Origin: Curvularia sp. ZM96
Taxonomy: Eukaryota; Ascomycota; Dothideomycetes; Pleosporales; Pleosporaceae
NCBI GenBank assembly: GCA_022457065.1
Contig: JAJGBQ010000002.1
Coordinates: 1,488,001-1,552,000, forward strand
DNA length: 64,000 nt
Direction of reading: 5' to 3'
Below the pieces are notes generated by a model. It did not search any database. It saw nothing but the letters and a program-made list of their open reading frames with translations, and was not told where the DNA came from. Shown here in pieces: positions 45,780-56,281 of this stretch (position 1 is the stretch's first letter; each line of letters starts with the position of its first letter). The position numbers and the translations under genes are program-made.

Positions 45780-47402
45780 CTACAACATGACCTTGGCGGG
45801 TGCATTAGGAGCGTGGTGATGCTCGTCGTCTTGTCTTTGCTCGTTAGATTCTTCAACAGCCGTGTTGTTCTTTTCTCCGCTTCCAAGTTCTGTTGCTGCA
45901 TCTCCCTCAGCAAAGGGGATTGCTTCGCTAGCTTTGTTGATTTTGGTGTTGAGTGAACCAGCGTCCTCGGAAAGTGGGCCGTCATCCCGGCTTCGATCAT
46001 TCACCTCCGAGTTGTGTCCTTTCGCGCTGAGAGCGTCATCCTGTTTCTGCATTCTCTGGGAACCGAGGCTATTTCCGGGCGCCAAATAGACCCTCCTGGC
46101 CCCGCGCGACTGTGGAACTGTTCTGAAAAGCGTGCTACTCAGCCCGTTCCCGTCACCATTCAGTCCCAATCTCTCCATCGCAACCTTCCTCCAGCTATGG
46201 ATTTTGCCAATGTCATCAGCATGCATCTCCATACTGTATACCAGCTGTAAATCACGCCCTAGAAGTCCGCCCCTCGCTTGGTTGTATTCCCTGATGATGG
46301 CGTTCAATAGTTCGAGGATATCAGGGTCAAATTCGATAGCGTTGTTATCCATTTCAGTCAATAGAGTGTCGATGGTGGCATAGGAACATTGCTGAACCCA
46401 TGCTGTGCGAATCAGATGCTTGTAGAGCGTTGTTGTGGCACCGAGGGCGTGGGAGGAGCGACCGAGACTCTTGATCATGGGTAAGATTGAAAGAGGAAGC
46501 GGCGAGGAGGGAAACTCTGAGCGGAGAGTGGCGACGGCAGTGATGAGATGGTGTGGGTAGTTTTGGAAAAGAATGCGCTGCTCGGGAGAAGGTGGATTGG
46601 GTTTGGCGATAGACTTGGGCTGAGTAGCATTCTTCATTGTCACGCTACCGTTGGGTTCTGTGCCTGGGCCTCTGCTTCCACCGGTATTGGCGTTGTCAAG
46701 GTCGAGCTCACGCACTTTGGTGAGAACTTCGCGATCAAGAATCTGCCAGAGGTCGCGGTCGGTGGTTGCGTTGCGGATAAGCTTGTCAACTCGCTCTCGT
46801 TCTGCTCGACGCATTTCTCTGAGCTGTGTTGTGTCCAAGCCCACGCCCTTCTTCCTACTAGCTCGTGCTTTGCCAGATTCTGCCCCAGTTATGGTTTCTT
46901 TCGTAGGCTGAGTAACTGCTTTCCGTCGCTGGGCGAGTGTGGGCATTGGCCGTAATCGCGATTCGCCTTTCATAGCCTCATCGAAAATCTCGTCCAGAGA
47001 TGGCTTCGGGTTCTCTTCATCGTCCTCATAGTACTCGTCCGCTATCTGGTCCAATTCCACAACATGATCTTTTTCCTTCTTTTGCCGTCCCTCAGTATTG
47101 AATTTCTTATAGAGTTTTTCGAAAGCGGCACGCTCTGTGCCTGTTATGGTCGTCTTTCGGGCAGGTCCTTGGTCAACGGGAGGAGGCAGATCTTCATCCA
47201 CAAAGGGGATCTCATTTCCATTGCTCAGTCGCGATCGGGAGGCAATATTGCGGCGAGCAATTGGTCGCGTGGCGGATCGGCATTGCTGGATAGTGGTCGT
47301 TTGGTACAGGAACGGGAGCAGTGTTTTCAGTGGCGGAACGCGAGAGCGTGAAACGGCTCGGACTGTGCTCGAGCATGCAGACATCGACTGTAGGAGACTC
47401 AA
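45780..47402 (-). CDS. MTF2: Mtf2-like mitochondrial gene-expression factor
   Basis: Probable mitochondrial protein of the Mtf2/Nam1-like C-terminal domain family, which acts in mitochondrial mRNA maturation or translation in yeast. Single exon, 540 residues. The N-terminus is Arg/Ser-rich without acids for about 60 residues (MSLLQSMSACSSTVRAVSRS to RNIASRSRLSNG), as in matrix-targeting presequences. A disordered segment then leads to the conserved block TDRDLWQILDREVLTKVREL at about residue 217, and to the helical region (RILFQNYPHHLITAVATLRS, LPLSILPMIKSLGRSSHALG, ARGGLLGRDLQLVYSMEMH) that resembles a repeated helical-hairpin domain. The last 120 residues are low-complexity. Assignment rests on the recalled family motif and overall layout, so it is less certain than its neighbours. 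The stop is only 180 bases from the UBR1 stop. Confidence 0.65.
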   Translation of the reverse strand: MSLLQSMSACSSTVRAVSRSRVPPLKTLLPFLYQTTTIQQCRSATRPIARRNIASRSRLSNGNEIPFVDEDLPPPVDQGPARKTTITGTERAAFEKLYKKFNTEGRQKKEKDHVVELDQIADEYYEDDEENPKPSLDEIFDEAMKGESRLRPMPTLAQRRKAVTQPTKETITGAESGKARASRKKGVGLDTTQLREMRRAERERVDKLIRNATTDRDLWQILDREVLTKVRELDLDNANTGGSRGPGTEPNGSVTMKNATQPKSIAKPNPPSPEQRILFQNYPHHLITAVATLRSEFPSSPLPLSILPMIKSLGRSSHALGATTTLYKHLIRTAWVQQCSYATIDTLLTEMDNNAIEFDPDILELLNAIIREYNQARGGLLGRDLQLVYSMEMHADDIGKIHSWRKVAMERLGLNGDGNGLSSTLFRTVPQSRGARRVYLAPGNSLGSQRMQKQDDALSAKGHNSEVNDRSRDDGPLSEDAGSLNTKINKASEAIPFAEGDAATELGSGEKNNTAVEESNEQRQDDEHHHAPNAPAKVML

Positions 47403-49217
47403 GACAATCGCAATACAGCAAAGCTATACACAAAAGTCAAGGACACGCGAGAAGGGTGAATTGCGGTAGTGCGTCGGAGCCACATCCAATCCCAAAACTT
47501 TTGGAGATCGTTGGTGGTGGTCCAAGCTCAACATACCCTATCGGGTAGTTTCAGAAAGCCATTGATGATGGTCCCGAGCAGTCTCGCAGCACAGACGTTC
47601 TGCTCTCAGCAAAAGAACATGTAGATTGGTCAGCCGAACATACTGATTCGGGCAAGAAAATGGCAAAGCCATTGATTGCAGTGATTACTGGAAACTTATG
47701 AAATAAATGGCGTGACGATTGGCTGAGATTTAACATACCGCATAGGGTAAGAAGTGTATAAGTGTCGAAGCATGTTAGTAATTACTGAATAGTAAAATTA
47801 GTCATTACTAGATAGTAATGCCCACCTACATAGGCTTAGCGTGTGGTGATAACCATGGAGTCAACGGACCAATTCGTGCGTGGACGACCTGAGATTTTAT
47901 GCGTTTGATGGATTGGGAATCCTCGTCGGAGGTAAAATGAATAAGAAGAGAGTGTAGCAAAAGGTGTTTATGTATGGAAAGACAATTCGTCACTTCATGG
48001 GCTGCAAGTCCTGTAAGCATTTTTGACTGTTTTTATGACACCTCTGTGCCCATAGGACAGAGAAGGGAAAGAGAAGAAGCGACATCAAGAGGTCATCAGC
48101 ATAGAAAATCAAGTCAACGAGAAGACTCTGTACACAAACCCGACCTGGACCATTCCCCAGGAAAACTCGTTGATGATCCATAGCTAAAAACAATCTGCTG
48201 AACTCTTTCATTACAAATACTCAGTGTGATGATGATCTACGTCTAGGTATGAAATTTGTATTGAAAACAGTCAGGCCCCTGCTCATCCTACAGAAGTTCT
48301 ATAATAGGGGTATGCCTGTTACGCAAAAGAAGGGTAGCTTAACAAATATCACATAGTATGTTTTCATTGAAAGTAGACAGCAGTACTTTTCGAAGCTCTA
48401 GTTTGGAACCATCTGTCAGTGACGTAATATAAAGACGGTTGAAAGTACTAGATCGCAAGCAAGGAAGGCTTTCCTAGGCTGGGTTGAGGTATTGTACAAT
48501 TGAAGTAGGACCTGTGTGAAAGAAAAATGATTAAAAGTTATCAAGGGAGCTATCCATGTACTGCCCATCCTGAGCGTGCCCCAGCAGTAAATAAAACACG
48601 CGCCATACCATACCAAGGCTATTGATTCCATGAACTGGGCTGTGTTCTCCGGCAGCAAGAACAACTTTACCGGGAATAAAGGATAGACGGTGATTCGGGT
48701 CGCATCATGCATGATGCCGGTCATATCACACCAAGACCCTTGGCTCAGCTGTTTCGGGTGTGCTTATCGCATGCCGTAGTATACCCGGCTTGGGCCATGT
48801 GCCGAGCGTCCCTTGGCCCGAAAGGAATATCGAAATCCTGACCTATTTTGTGTCGTGGGGATGAGGGGCAGAAACTAGGGTTTGTGGGGGCGGAACTCCC
48901 GTAGTTCTGGGGCTAGAAAGTGCTGCTAGAGCTTCTTCGAGTTTGACGATACCCGCTCGGTGACTCCCACTTGTGCCTCTCGAGCAGGACTGTCTGTACA
49001 TGAGCCTCGACGCATCGCAGTGCTTCTTCGTTGCCCAGTTGCTAATCGGTATGGCTGATCCAGAGGTTTTCAATCTGTTGTCGAATGCCGTGTCAATTTT
49101 GCGCAAATGAAGTCCACGAAGTCCAAATACGAAAACACGGCAGTTTTCCGAAAGTACCCATTAGTTCAGTTCGAGTAGTCATTCATGATAGTTCAGCCTG
49201 TCCAGACTTGCACGTCG
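47403..49217. other. Intergenic with paired TTACT...AGTAA palindromes
   Basis: 1.8 kb upstream of the Mtf2-like gene. Around 47,780-47,820 are two near-identical 15-mers, each of them an inverted repeat. A 12-base direct repeat (AAAGCCATTGAT) occurs near 47,555 and 47,669, and a TACCC-TATC-GGGTA palindrome near 47,534. No gene supported; one minus frame of 87 codons at 48,843-49,106 is unsupported. Confidence 0.4.
47781..47818. repeat. Two 15-bp palindromic near-repeats
   Basis: ATTACTGAATAGTAA at 47781-47795 and ATTACTAGATAGTAA at 47804-47818. The copies differ at two bases, are spaced 23 bases apart centre to centre, and each is self-complementary around TTACT...AGTAA. They lie about 380 bases upstream of the Mtf2-like start. 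A binding-site pair or a hairpin is possible; nothing is known. Confidence 0.5.
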
Positions 49218-49967
49218 TCAAGTGTGTTGTGAGTGGAACGTTCTCGACTCATCGTCCGCCCTCGCTATTTCTGTACCCTCAAGCTCGGCAGCGGGCTGCT
49301 CAACCTCCACCGCCGCATCTCTTTTGTACACCACTGTGCCTGGTCCCATCTCGTGTAATTGTTTTGATTGAACTTCAGAAGGCTCAGACGCCCTATATTC
49401 GGCGACTTCTGGGCTCTTTTGTACCCGTCTTCGTTTTCGCAATACGAAAAACACAATCAGCCCAACGATGATGGCAACTCCGGCGACTCCACCAAGTGTA
49501 GCTCCAACAATCGCGCCGGTAGACAAGCCTGAAGAAGATGAGTCGCCGGCGGGGTTGGGTAAAGGTCGTTGGGTGCTGCCGCTTGCATCACAGAAGTCAA
49601 TGCTATAGTATACGAAGGTCGAGTTGTAGCAATCGATGGGCTGGATCTCCTCTTGGTAGCCTGAGCATGGATCCTCGGTGATGTCCTTTTGGTAGATGGT
49701 GACTACATTGCGTCTGTATCAGTATGCGTTTTTCTTGTCCACAATCGAAGGCTCCTACTCACCCGCGCATCCTGGATCTAGACCCACGACTTGAAAGCTG
49801 CCGTACGGGCCATTACGTCGCAAATCCGTACATGTGCCATTTGGATAGCCATTTGGACCTTCGAGACCTCGCAGCGAGTCCTGGCAATGCTCGTCCGAGA
49901 AGAGAGCTATTTGACTGACAGCAAATACGGGAGCAGCGTACAGGGCCGCAAGGATGAAGGGCTTCAT
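49218..49967 (-). CDS. Single-pass surface protein with signal peptide and cytoplasmic tail
   Basis: Exons 49763-49967 and 49218-49702 (60-bp intron) give 229 residues. A signal peptide (MKPFILAALYAAPVFA) is followed by a small cysteine-containing ectodomain of about 120 residues (DEHCQDSLRGLEGPNGYPNG, GLDPGCAVTIYQKD, CSGYQEEI, DCYNSTFVYYSIDFCDASGS), a Ser-rich stalk, one membrane helix (GAIVGATLGGVAGVAIIVGL, then IVFFVLRKRRR) and an acidic cytoplasmic tail. Arginines after the helix fix the topology with the tail inside. The layout resembles fungal cell-surface sensors or WSC-like proteins without a recognised lectin domain. No family name recognised. The ATG at 49967 was preferred over 50009 because it starts directly at the signal peptide. 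Confidence 0.78.
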
Positions 49968-51071
49968 TTTCGATGCGGTGAGCGAGGTGCTCACGATAAT
50001 GGAGTTCAAGCGAAATCAAGAGGGCGAAAGAAAACCGGTCCGGGCCGCAGCCATTAAGACGCAAGAGTGGGCATGTCAGCTCAGGAAGCACTAGTTTTTT
50101 GTACGGCCGGAAGGCTATCGCCCAGCATATGCAGAGCCACATTCAGCGTAGGGATGGAGGCCTCGCCTTGTGTTTATGGCTTGGCGTTGAGGGTGTCGCC
50201 TGATTTCCACTAATTAAAGGCGGGTAGCTAAATTGCCTGAAACGACCCCCTTTAGCGTCCCACCGTGCGGCTGTCAAGGGACTCGCGCGTTTTCGGAAAA
50301 GCACCTGCGGATTGGCTGGGGGTCATGGTGTGCATGAATAATGCCCGACCCTGTGTGCAACAGCGGGCATTGCCTGGTCACGTACGTGGCTGGAGCTGTC
50401 AGATGTGAGCACTACGAGCGACAGATTGACTGGCCCGGAGTGGCAGCTTGGGAGACTGTTCGATCGTACTCGTGTTTTAGCTGGGGTAAACCGGAGAGAG
50501 TAAGCGGGGAAAACCGAAGCTTGAATTGATGTCGTGTTTGGTTGGACAGCTTCGGTTGCACGATTACATAGGTGTACACTTACTAGAGGTTCAGCTTGTC
50601 AGCCCACCACCAAAGACCTCAACACTGCCTTGCGAAGCTCGCTCTGAATTACTTAAAATAGCGACCGAGGACTGCAGTTTGCAACTGTCATGTGCATCCA
50701 TATCACTATCACTCTGTCGACGCTGCGCCGCGCTGCTTGGCAGAACTGAGCTGGGACTGATATTACTACTACCAAACCGCCCTCTAGCTTCACGATCGAA
50801 CTCGATACGCTAGCACTAAAAGCGCCACAGCTGGCAACTGCACCGATCCTGGGACTGGGGACCAAACAGACCCTTGAGCGGTACACCAATGACTCCAAGT
50901 CGAGTATCTGATAACGTCAAGCGTTGATCGTCGCAGCCGGTGGCTTACTCATGCTTTGTGGAATCCCAGCAGAGAGCAGGGGCATACATACGTTCGGCAA
51001 TCGCCGTCAGGAGGCGCTAACATGTCTTTCTCCCTTGCCAGCTCAGACCAGCCACTCGCCAACATCCTATC
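49968..51071. other. Divergent spacer, 1.1 kb
   Basis: Between the surface protein start (minus) and the reductase start (plus). Frames present are shadows or too short. No repeat or recognised site. Confidence 0.45.
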
Positions 51072-52043
51072 ATGTCGTCCGCAGCAGGCCAACCACGAAT
51101 CTTGCTTTTTGGAGCCGGCAGCGTTGGGACCGTCTACTTGTACCTCCTGAGCAAAGTGTCCTCCACGACAGCTGTCTGCCGCTCCAATCACGATGCTGTC
51201 AAGGAACGCGGTTTTCTTATCAACTCGTCCATTTTCGGGAACGATATACACTTCAAGCCTCATGTCGTCCGTGACTGCGGGGAAGCAGCATCCCAGTCGC
51301 CAGAGCCATATGACTACATCGTCGTCTGTAGCAAAGCCATTCCGGGTACGGTACCAAAGCTCATAGCTCCCGCTGTGACACCCGGGCGCACGGCTATTGT
51401 TCTTATTCAGAATGGCGTGGGCATTGAAGATGAATATGTCCAGGCGTACCCAGACAACCCCATTGTGAGCGCGGTCGTCTATCTCCCCGCAACCCAGCGA
51501 CCAGCAGGCATCATCACGCATGGCGAAGTAGAACAGCTCCAGGTGGGAGCCTATCCAGCTTCCGCATCCAACAAACATGCCAAAACCTTTGCCGACTTGA
51601 TAACCTCTGCAGGTGGTACTGCAGAGCTTTACGATGACATTCAGACTAAGCGTTGGTTCAAGCTCCTTGTCAACGCATCCTGGAACCCGATATGCGCCCT
51701 CACACTTAGCAAAGATACCGAGGTTCTGACCGCCTCGAAAGAAGCCACGGAAGTGCTGCTTGCTGTAATGCTCGAGATCCGGGATATCGCAGCCGCATAT
51801 GGGCACGAGATTACGCGAGAGCAAGTTGATCTCCAACTTGGACGGGCACTCGCTAGGATCCCAAAGAATGCTGGTATCGAGCCCAGTATGCTGCAAGACG
51901 TGCAGGCAGGTCGAAGGATCGAAGTAGAGGCAATCGTAGGCAACCCAGTAAGGATGGGGAAAGAGCGGGGTGTTACGTGCATGAGGCTCGAGATGTTGTA
52001 TGTGTTAGCAAAAGCACTAGACTTGCAGATTGAAAGAAGATGA
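51072..52043 (+). CDS. 2-dehydropantoate 2-reductase-like (ApbA/PanE family)
   Basis: Rossmann-fold NADP-dependent reductase; the type enzyme makes pantoate for coenzyme A synthesis, but fungi hold many paralogs of unknown substrate. Single exon, 323 residues, normal for the family. The nucleotide-binding loop is ILLFGAGSVGTVYLYLL at residues about 10-26. The mid-domain has YDYIVVCSKAIPGTVPKLI and IQNGVGIEDEY. The catalytic region carries KRWFKLLVNASWNPICALT, with the Lys and Asn expected of the active site. The C-terminal helical domain ends in PSMLQDVQAGRRIEVEAIVG and PVRMGKERGVTCMRLEMLYV, matching the family's S-M-x-D-x-x-x-G-R-x-x-E-x-x-x-x-x-G core. Whether it is the true pantothenate enzyme or a secondary-metabolism paralog cannot be told. 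Confidence 0.9.
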   Translation: MSSAAGQPRILLFGAGSVGTVYLYLLSKVSSTTAVCRSNHDAVKERGFLINSSIFGNDIHFKPHVVRDCGEAASQSPEPYDYIVVCSKAIPGTVPKLIAPAVTPGRTAIVLIQNGVGIEDEYVQAYPDNPIVSAVVYLPATQRPAGIITHGEVEQLQVGAYPASASNKHAKTFADLITSAGGTAELYDDIQTKRWFKLLVNASWNPICALTLSKDTEVLTASKEATEVLLAVMLEIRDIAAAYGHEITREQVDLQLGRALARIPKNAGIEPSMLQDVQAGRRIEVEAIVGNPVRMGKERGVTCMRLEMLYVLAKALDLQIERR

Positions 52044-52552
52044 GGGCATGAGCATTGCTTGGCGCTTCAAGGTTTGGATCGATTTGACAAACGCTCAGCC
52101 ATATGGGCGAAAATTCGAAAATACTTTAGACTTCAATCTGACCTAGCCACTCTACTGTATCACTAGCATCTTCCTATTCTCTCCCATAATATTTCGATTT
52201 CAACCATTGCTAATTCGGTTAGTTTGGCTTGCTGTCACTCACTAATTCACTACACATCTGGAGGACATCACGCCAAGATTTCCGTTTGCTTTCACTTTCA
52301 CACAATAACAACAGCAAAAATGGTAGAAGTTCACACAGTGACCGTCATTTCGGCCGTCACGTGCAATCCGCTTTCACAGTCACTATCCTCACTATATGTT
52401 TCTCAACAACGCACTGTCGCTATCCTTCCCTAAGTTCTCTCTAGCTATAGTAACTTAACACCGCATCAAGCTCTTTACAAAGTATACTCTCAGTCTCTTC
52501 TTTATATCAAATCCTTCTCTCCGTATACACAACAACCTTCATTTCGAGCAAG
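52044..52552. other. Leader/promoter of the proline-rich membrane protein
   Basis: 509 bases, strongly C/T-rich and A/C-rich towards the gene, as in fungal 5' leaders. No gene seen. Confidence 0.5.
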
Positions 52553-54385
52553 ATGTGGGCCCTCATTTCTCTCTTCAACAAGATCTGCTTGGAGATGGCA
52601 GATATGTGCAGCGAGGTTGTGGACTTCCTGTTCTGGGAAGTGAACGACGACATCCTTTTCGATCTCCAAGTAGATCCCTCTGCGGTTCTTTCTTCCTTCC
52701 TCGTCTGGGTCTCTCTGCTGCTGGTTGCCCTTTTCGCCCTTGGTATACGCTTCAGCTTCGACGCTGGAGCGCTCAAGGAGTGGCTATTCGGCGATGAATA
52801 CCATCATCATATCGAAGATGCCACTGAACAAGGGCAATCGGTTGAGCCCACCACGCCATCATCATCACCACCACCCCGCTCAGAACCAGCGACATCATTG
52901 GTGTATCCAGCACCAGTGGAATTCCCTTTCAAGCACTTTCGCGCGACTGGTGAGTCTTTCGCGCCCTCACGCCGCTACTTCCATGAAGAGCGGCCGCGAT
53001 ACAGTCCTCCGGTCCTCTACAAGCCCGCTTGTTTCTCCAGCTGCTCGGCAGAGATCAACCCCTCTGAGCCTGCCGACTTCTCTCCTCTTCAGGAACACTG
53101 TTCCCTCCTGCAGCCCAGAATCGAAAAAGATTCTGGGGAGAATCAAGCCCCTACTCCGGCTACACAAGAAGTCATCCAACCGCCTCCTCAACCGCAATCC
53201 CCTCCTCCTCCAGTTCCTCACACCAATATCATGATGGGATCGCCCCCCTCCCATATATCGCTTTCCTCACCTCTACCACCACCGCCACCCAGCCCCGAGA
53301 CCATTCTGAGGAACGCATTGGGTCTTGTTGCGCAGGAAGAGCACAAGATTCAAGAGCAGATGGTCATCTTCCTAAGCACCATCACCACTGGTGCAGGGTA
53401 CGAGATCGCGGCGGCCTTGATACTGAATTTGCTGCTGGCAGCAATTCATTATCTTGAGCCATTCTTTCCAACTGGACTAGGCTTAATTCCCCTGGACCAC
53501 CGCCCTTGGCAGCGGTCGATCGTTACGTTCTGGGAGGCACTGTCTCCATACGGCTGGGACTTCCTTCACCACCCAGATGGCAGAGTCCCTGAGTTTCTCA
53601 GGAGATTTCGCTGCGCGGCCATCTGGTTTGGCCTGGAAGATCTGCTGGTGGAGTTTCAGTACAACGCTCCTCCTCCTCTCCCTGAGCCTGTTCCGACGCC
53701 AACTGTAGTCGAACCTCAGTTGCAAGAGCAACTGAGCGTAGACCAAATCTCCTCCACGTTGACGCCGGTTCCCTCCTCCTTCACCTTTGAAAAGGGAAAC
53801 AGGACCTCGAGGCCGCCACCACGAACATCACGAACACCCAAGACTCCCCCAAAGCCCAAGCCGGCTCAATCCGAACAATCACCTAACCTCCTCAAGTTCG
53901 ACGACCCCGAACTCCACAACATGTCGACCGAAAAGCTCAACGAGCTCACCTGGTCCTCCTTCGCCTGGCCGAGCCCCGCCCAAGCCGCCATCAAGATCTG
54001 GTCGTACTCCACAGTGGGTCGCCTCGTCCTCCCCGACAAGAAGGACCCCGTCCTCAGTTCCGACTACGTAAAGTCGTGCCTCGAAGCCGTCGCCGCCGAC
54101 TTCAAGCGTGCCTCTGTTGTCCTGCGCCTACAAGCCAGAGACTGCAAGAGGCCGTGCGAGGACGGCGTCACTATGGCGCCTCTGTTTGGAGAGGTCCTGC
54201 GGCTGATTGAGCAGGCGACAGATTTCACCGAGAGGTGCGATGAGCTTGCTGTTTGGGATACGCAGAGTCAGTGGTACAATGCCTGCGTGTACTTTCGAGA
54301 TGCGGTTAGGCTGGATAAAGCGGTTTGGGAGACACTTTGTGCGTGGTATGGGCCTGAGAAGTATCGGCCGTTGAGGAAGGCTTGA
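52553..54385 (+). CDS. Proline-rich membrane protein of unknown function
   Basis: Single exon, 610 residues, no family recognised. A helical N-terminus (MWALISLFNKICLEMADMCS) leads to one strong membrane helix at about residues 44-68 (VLSSFLVWVSLLLVALFALG). A long Pro/Ser/Glu-rich region carries several poly-Pro runs (QPPPQPQSPPPPVP, LPPPPPSPE). A second hydrophobic segment is at about 283-312 (YEIAAALILNLLLAAIHYLE). The last 140 residues are the most ordered (LHNMSTEKLNELTWSSFAWP, KIWSYSTVGRLVLPDK, ETLCAWYGPEKYRPLRKA) and probably form a helical domain. Poly-Pro and the single-exon layout suggest a rapidly evolving lineage-specific gene. Codon use looks like that of neighbouring genes. Confidence 0.72.
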   Translation: MWALISLFNKICLEMADMCSEVVDFLFWEVNDDILFDLQVDPSAVLSSFLVWVSLLLVALFALGIRFSFDAGALKEWLFGDEYHHHIEDATEQGQSVEPTTPSSSPPPRSEPATSLVYPAPVEFPFKHFRATGESFAPSRRYFHEERPRYSPPVLYKPACFSSCSAEINPSEPADFSPLQEHCSLLQPRIEKDSGENQAPTPATQEVIQPPPQPQSPPPPVPHTNIMMGSPPSHISLSSPLPPPPPSPETILRNALGLVAQEEHKIQEQMVIFLSTITTGAGYEIAAALILNLLLAAIHYLEPFFPTGLGLIPLDHRPWQRSIVTFWEALSPYGWDFLHHPDGRVPEFLRRFRCAAIWFGLEDLLVEFQYNAPPPLPEPVPTPTVVEPQLQEQLSVDQISSTLTPVPSSFTFEKGNRTSRPPPRTSRTPKTPPKPKPAQSEQSPNLLKFDDPELHNMSTEKLNELTWSSFAWPSPAQAAIKIWSYSTVGRLVLPDKKDPVLSSDYVKSCLEAVAADFKRASVVLRLQARDCKRPCEDGVTMAPLFGEVLRLIEQATDFTERCDELAVWDTQSQWYNACVYFRDAVRLDKAVWETLCAWYGPEKYRPLRKA

Positions 54386-55004
54386 AAGCAGGGTAGTACG
54401 GAGTGGTTGCTGCTGGATGAGTAGATGTGGAGACTTTGCTTTGCTGCGATTGTTTGTCATTTTGCTCTCTTTATGTTCGTGTTTGACGGTCGGAGTTTTG
54501 CTGTTTATATTTCCTTGTCTGGGCTTCATTCTGATTGTTATATTGTTTAGAGATACCACTTTAGTTGAATGTTTGCGCATGGAATTCAGACCACTGTTTC
54601 GAGATTGGGAACATCTGATCTTTCTTGCTTTGAATGTGATTTCTGCATCGTCCATTTCATAACCCATCTTAACAACGTTAACATCGATTTGCATAAGCCC
54701 GATCCCCCCAAAACTCTATGAGATAAGCATATCGTCATCATTTGGAAAAGGTCTTGTGAACCTGTATCACGAGATGCATGGGGAGAAACTGGCCAGACAT
54801 CGGGTTAGCAGACGAAGCTTCAATCACATCACGCCAATAGAATATAAGCAATTCCATGTGAAGCTTGTATTAAGAATCACTACCAATTACCCTAATGTCA
54901 AAAAAAATGTTGTACAAGTCGCAAACTATCCGACAACGGCCCGATCAGATATTACGCATTACTCGAGCGATTTCGTATAGCACCCGTTGCTAATAGCGAT
55001 CTGC
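54386..55004. other. Convergent 3' spacer
   Basis: 619 bases, T-rich, between the proline-rich protein and the hydrophobin stop. No gene seen. Confidence 0.5.
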
Positions 55005-55347
55005 TTAAGCAGGGGCAGTAGGGTTGACATCCGAGCAGATAAGAGCCTGTCCGAGGATGGGTAGCAGACAGCACTTGGCCTGCTGACCCTCGGCAGCGCA
55101 AGTGGAAATGAAGGTGTTGACATCGGCGGGGGTGGTTGGTGCTGCGAAACATGTTAGCGACGATGTTGAATTGAGAGAACAGAGACAACGTACGAGGAGC
55201 GCAGTCCAAGTTGGCGAGGTTCAGGACATCGGTAGCGCAGCAGACTGGGGTGCCAGAGTTGCAGAGACCAACCTGACGCTCGTCGAGAGGAGCAGCGAAG
55301 GCGGCGGTGGCGGTGAAAGCCAGGATGGTGGTGATGGTGAACTGCAT
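55005..55347 (-). CDS. Class II hydrophobin
   Basis: Small secreted amphipathic protein that self-assembles at air-water interfaces on spores and hyphae. Two exons (55194-55347 and 55005-55141, 52-bp intron) give 96 residues. A signal peptide (MQFTITTILAFTATAAFAAP) precedes eight cysteines at 29, 36, 37, 49, 66, 75, 76 and 87. The pattern C-x6-CC-x11-C-x16-C-x8-CC-x10-C is class II except that the first loop is shorter than the usual eight to ten residues. The motifs CCATDVLNLANLDCAPP and KCCLLPILGQALIC are the class II hallmarks. The intron lies between Cys4 and Cys5, right after DCAP, as in many relatives. The single-copy gene sits next to a 3 kb gene-free region. Confidence 0.93.
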
Positions 55348-55457
55348 TTTAATCGTGTTTGGTGATTTGAGTTTTTACAATTGAAGAGGGATTGTTGGAG
55401 TTGCTGTGGATGAGATGAGTGAGATGATGTCCAGTTGTCGAGGACTTTCTACTCTCT

Positions 55458-55463
55458 TTATAC
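55458..55463 (-). promoter_or_regulatory. TATA box of the hydrophobin gene
   Basis: On the minus strand TATAAA inside GGTATAAAGAGAG, about 110 bases before the start codon. A strong TATA box is usual for highly expressed hydrophobin genes. Confidence 0.55.
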
Positions 55464-56281
55464 CTTTTTGCTACATCAATTCAATCAGGGTCCATTCCAA
55501 GTTACATGCAGGACTCGAGAACAACGTCCATCGTCATTAGACGTTGCCACTCCCCAGACGAAGATCGTCATCGGCCAGGGGGAGAAACGGCACCGCACGG
55601 CCACGATGAGGCGATAGTAAAGGTACAGGCCCACTTGCTACACCAAACTTGTACATGGCAGATCTAATCCCAGTCAGGAGTGACGTCGATCTCGGATCAT
55701 CCTAGCTCTACTGTTCCTGTTTGATCAGGTTGACTGGCTAGTACTGAGAGGGGAGATCTTGTTGAGGCACCGACTGTTGAAAGGTACCGGCTAAAGTCTT
55801 TTCGTACGTAGAGAGTAAACAGTTGTGGGGTGTAGATCTATATCGGACGTTTGGCTATTCACGGTATGGGCATGATATTTGGCACGGCATGTCTATGCGT
55901 TGAACATGTATGGCGGCGCCTAGGCGTGTATAGTTGCCACAAAATATACTTCTACTATGCGTGGCTGTATGTACAATAGGTATTGTCCAGCCGCTTGGAG
56001 TAATTACGCTGCCCACAACGCTCTCTCATAGGACAGCAGGACACCATCTAGAAGTTGTGGCTCCGGCATCGGTGACGTCGACGGAGCTGGACAACCGGTT
56101 AACGGCCTGTATGACTACATAACCGCATTGTGCTCATCTCCGACAGCCTGATCAAGTCAAACATGTGCAAAAAGCATTGTTTGAGAACCTCGGTCATCAC
56201 ATACATGGCGCTTCGCAAAGCAGATGCACCAATTCGACCTGACATGCATATGTACCGTGATCAGCTCTTTCGTAAATCGGG

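Noticed and set aside
50949..51896. 315-codon minus frame
   Set aside because: Antisense to the reductase gene, which has full family motifs on the plus strand.
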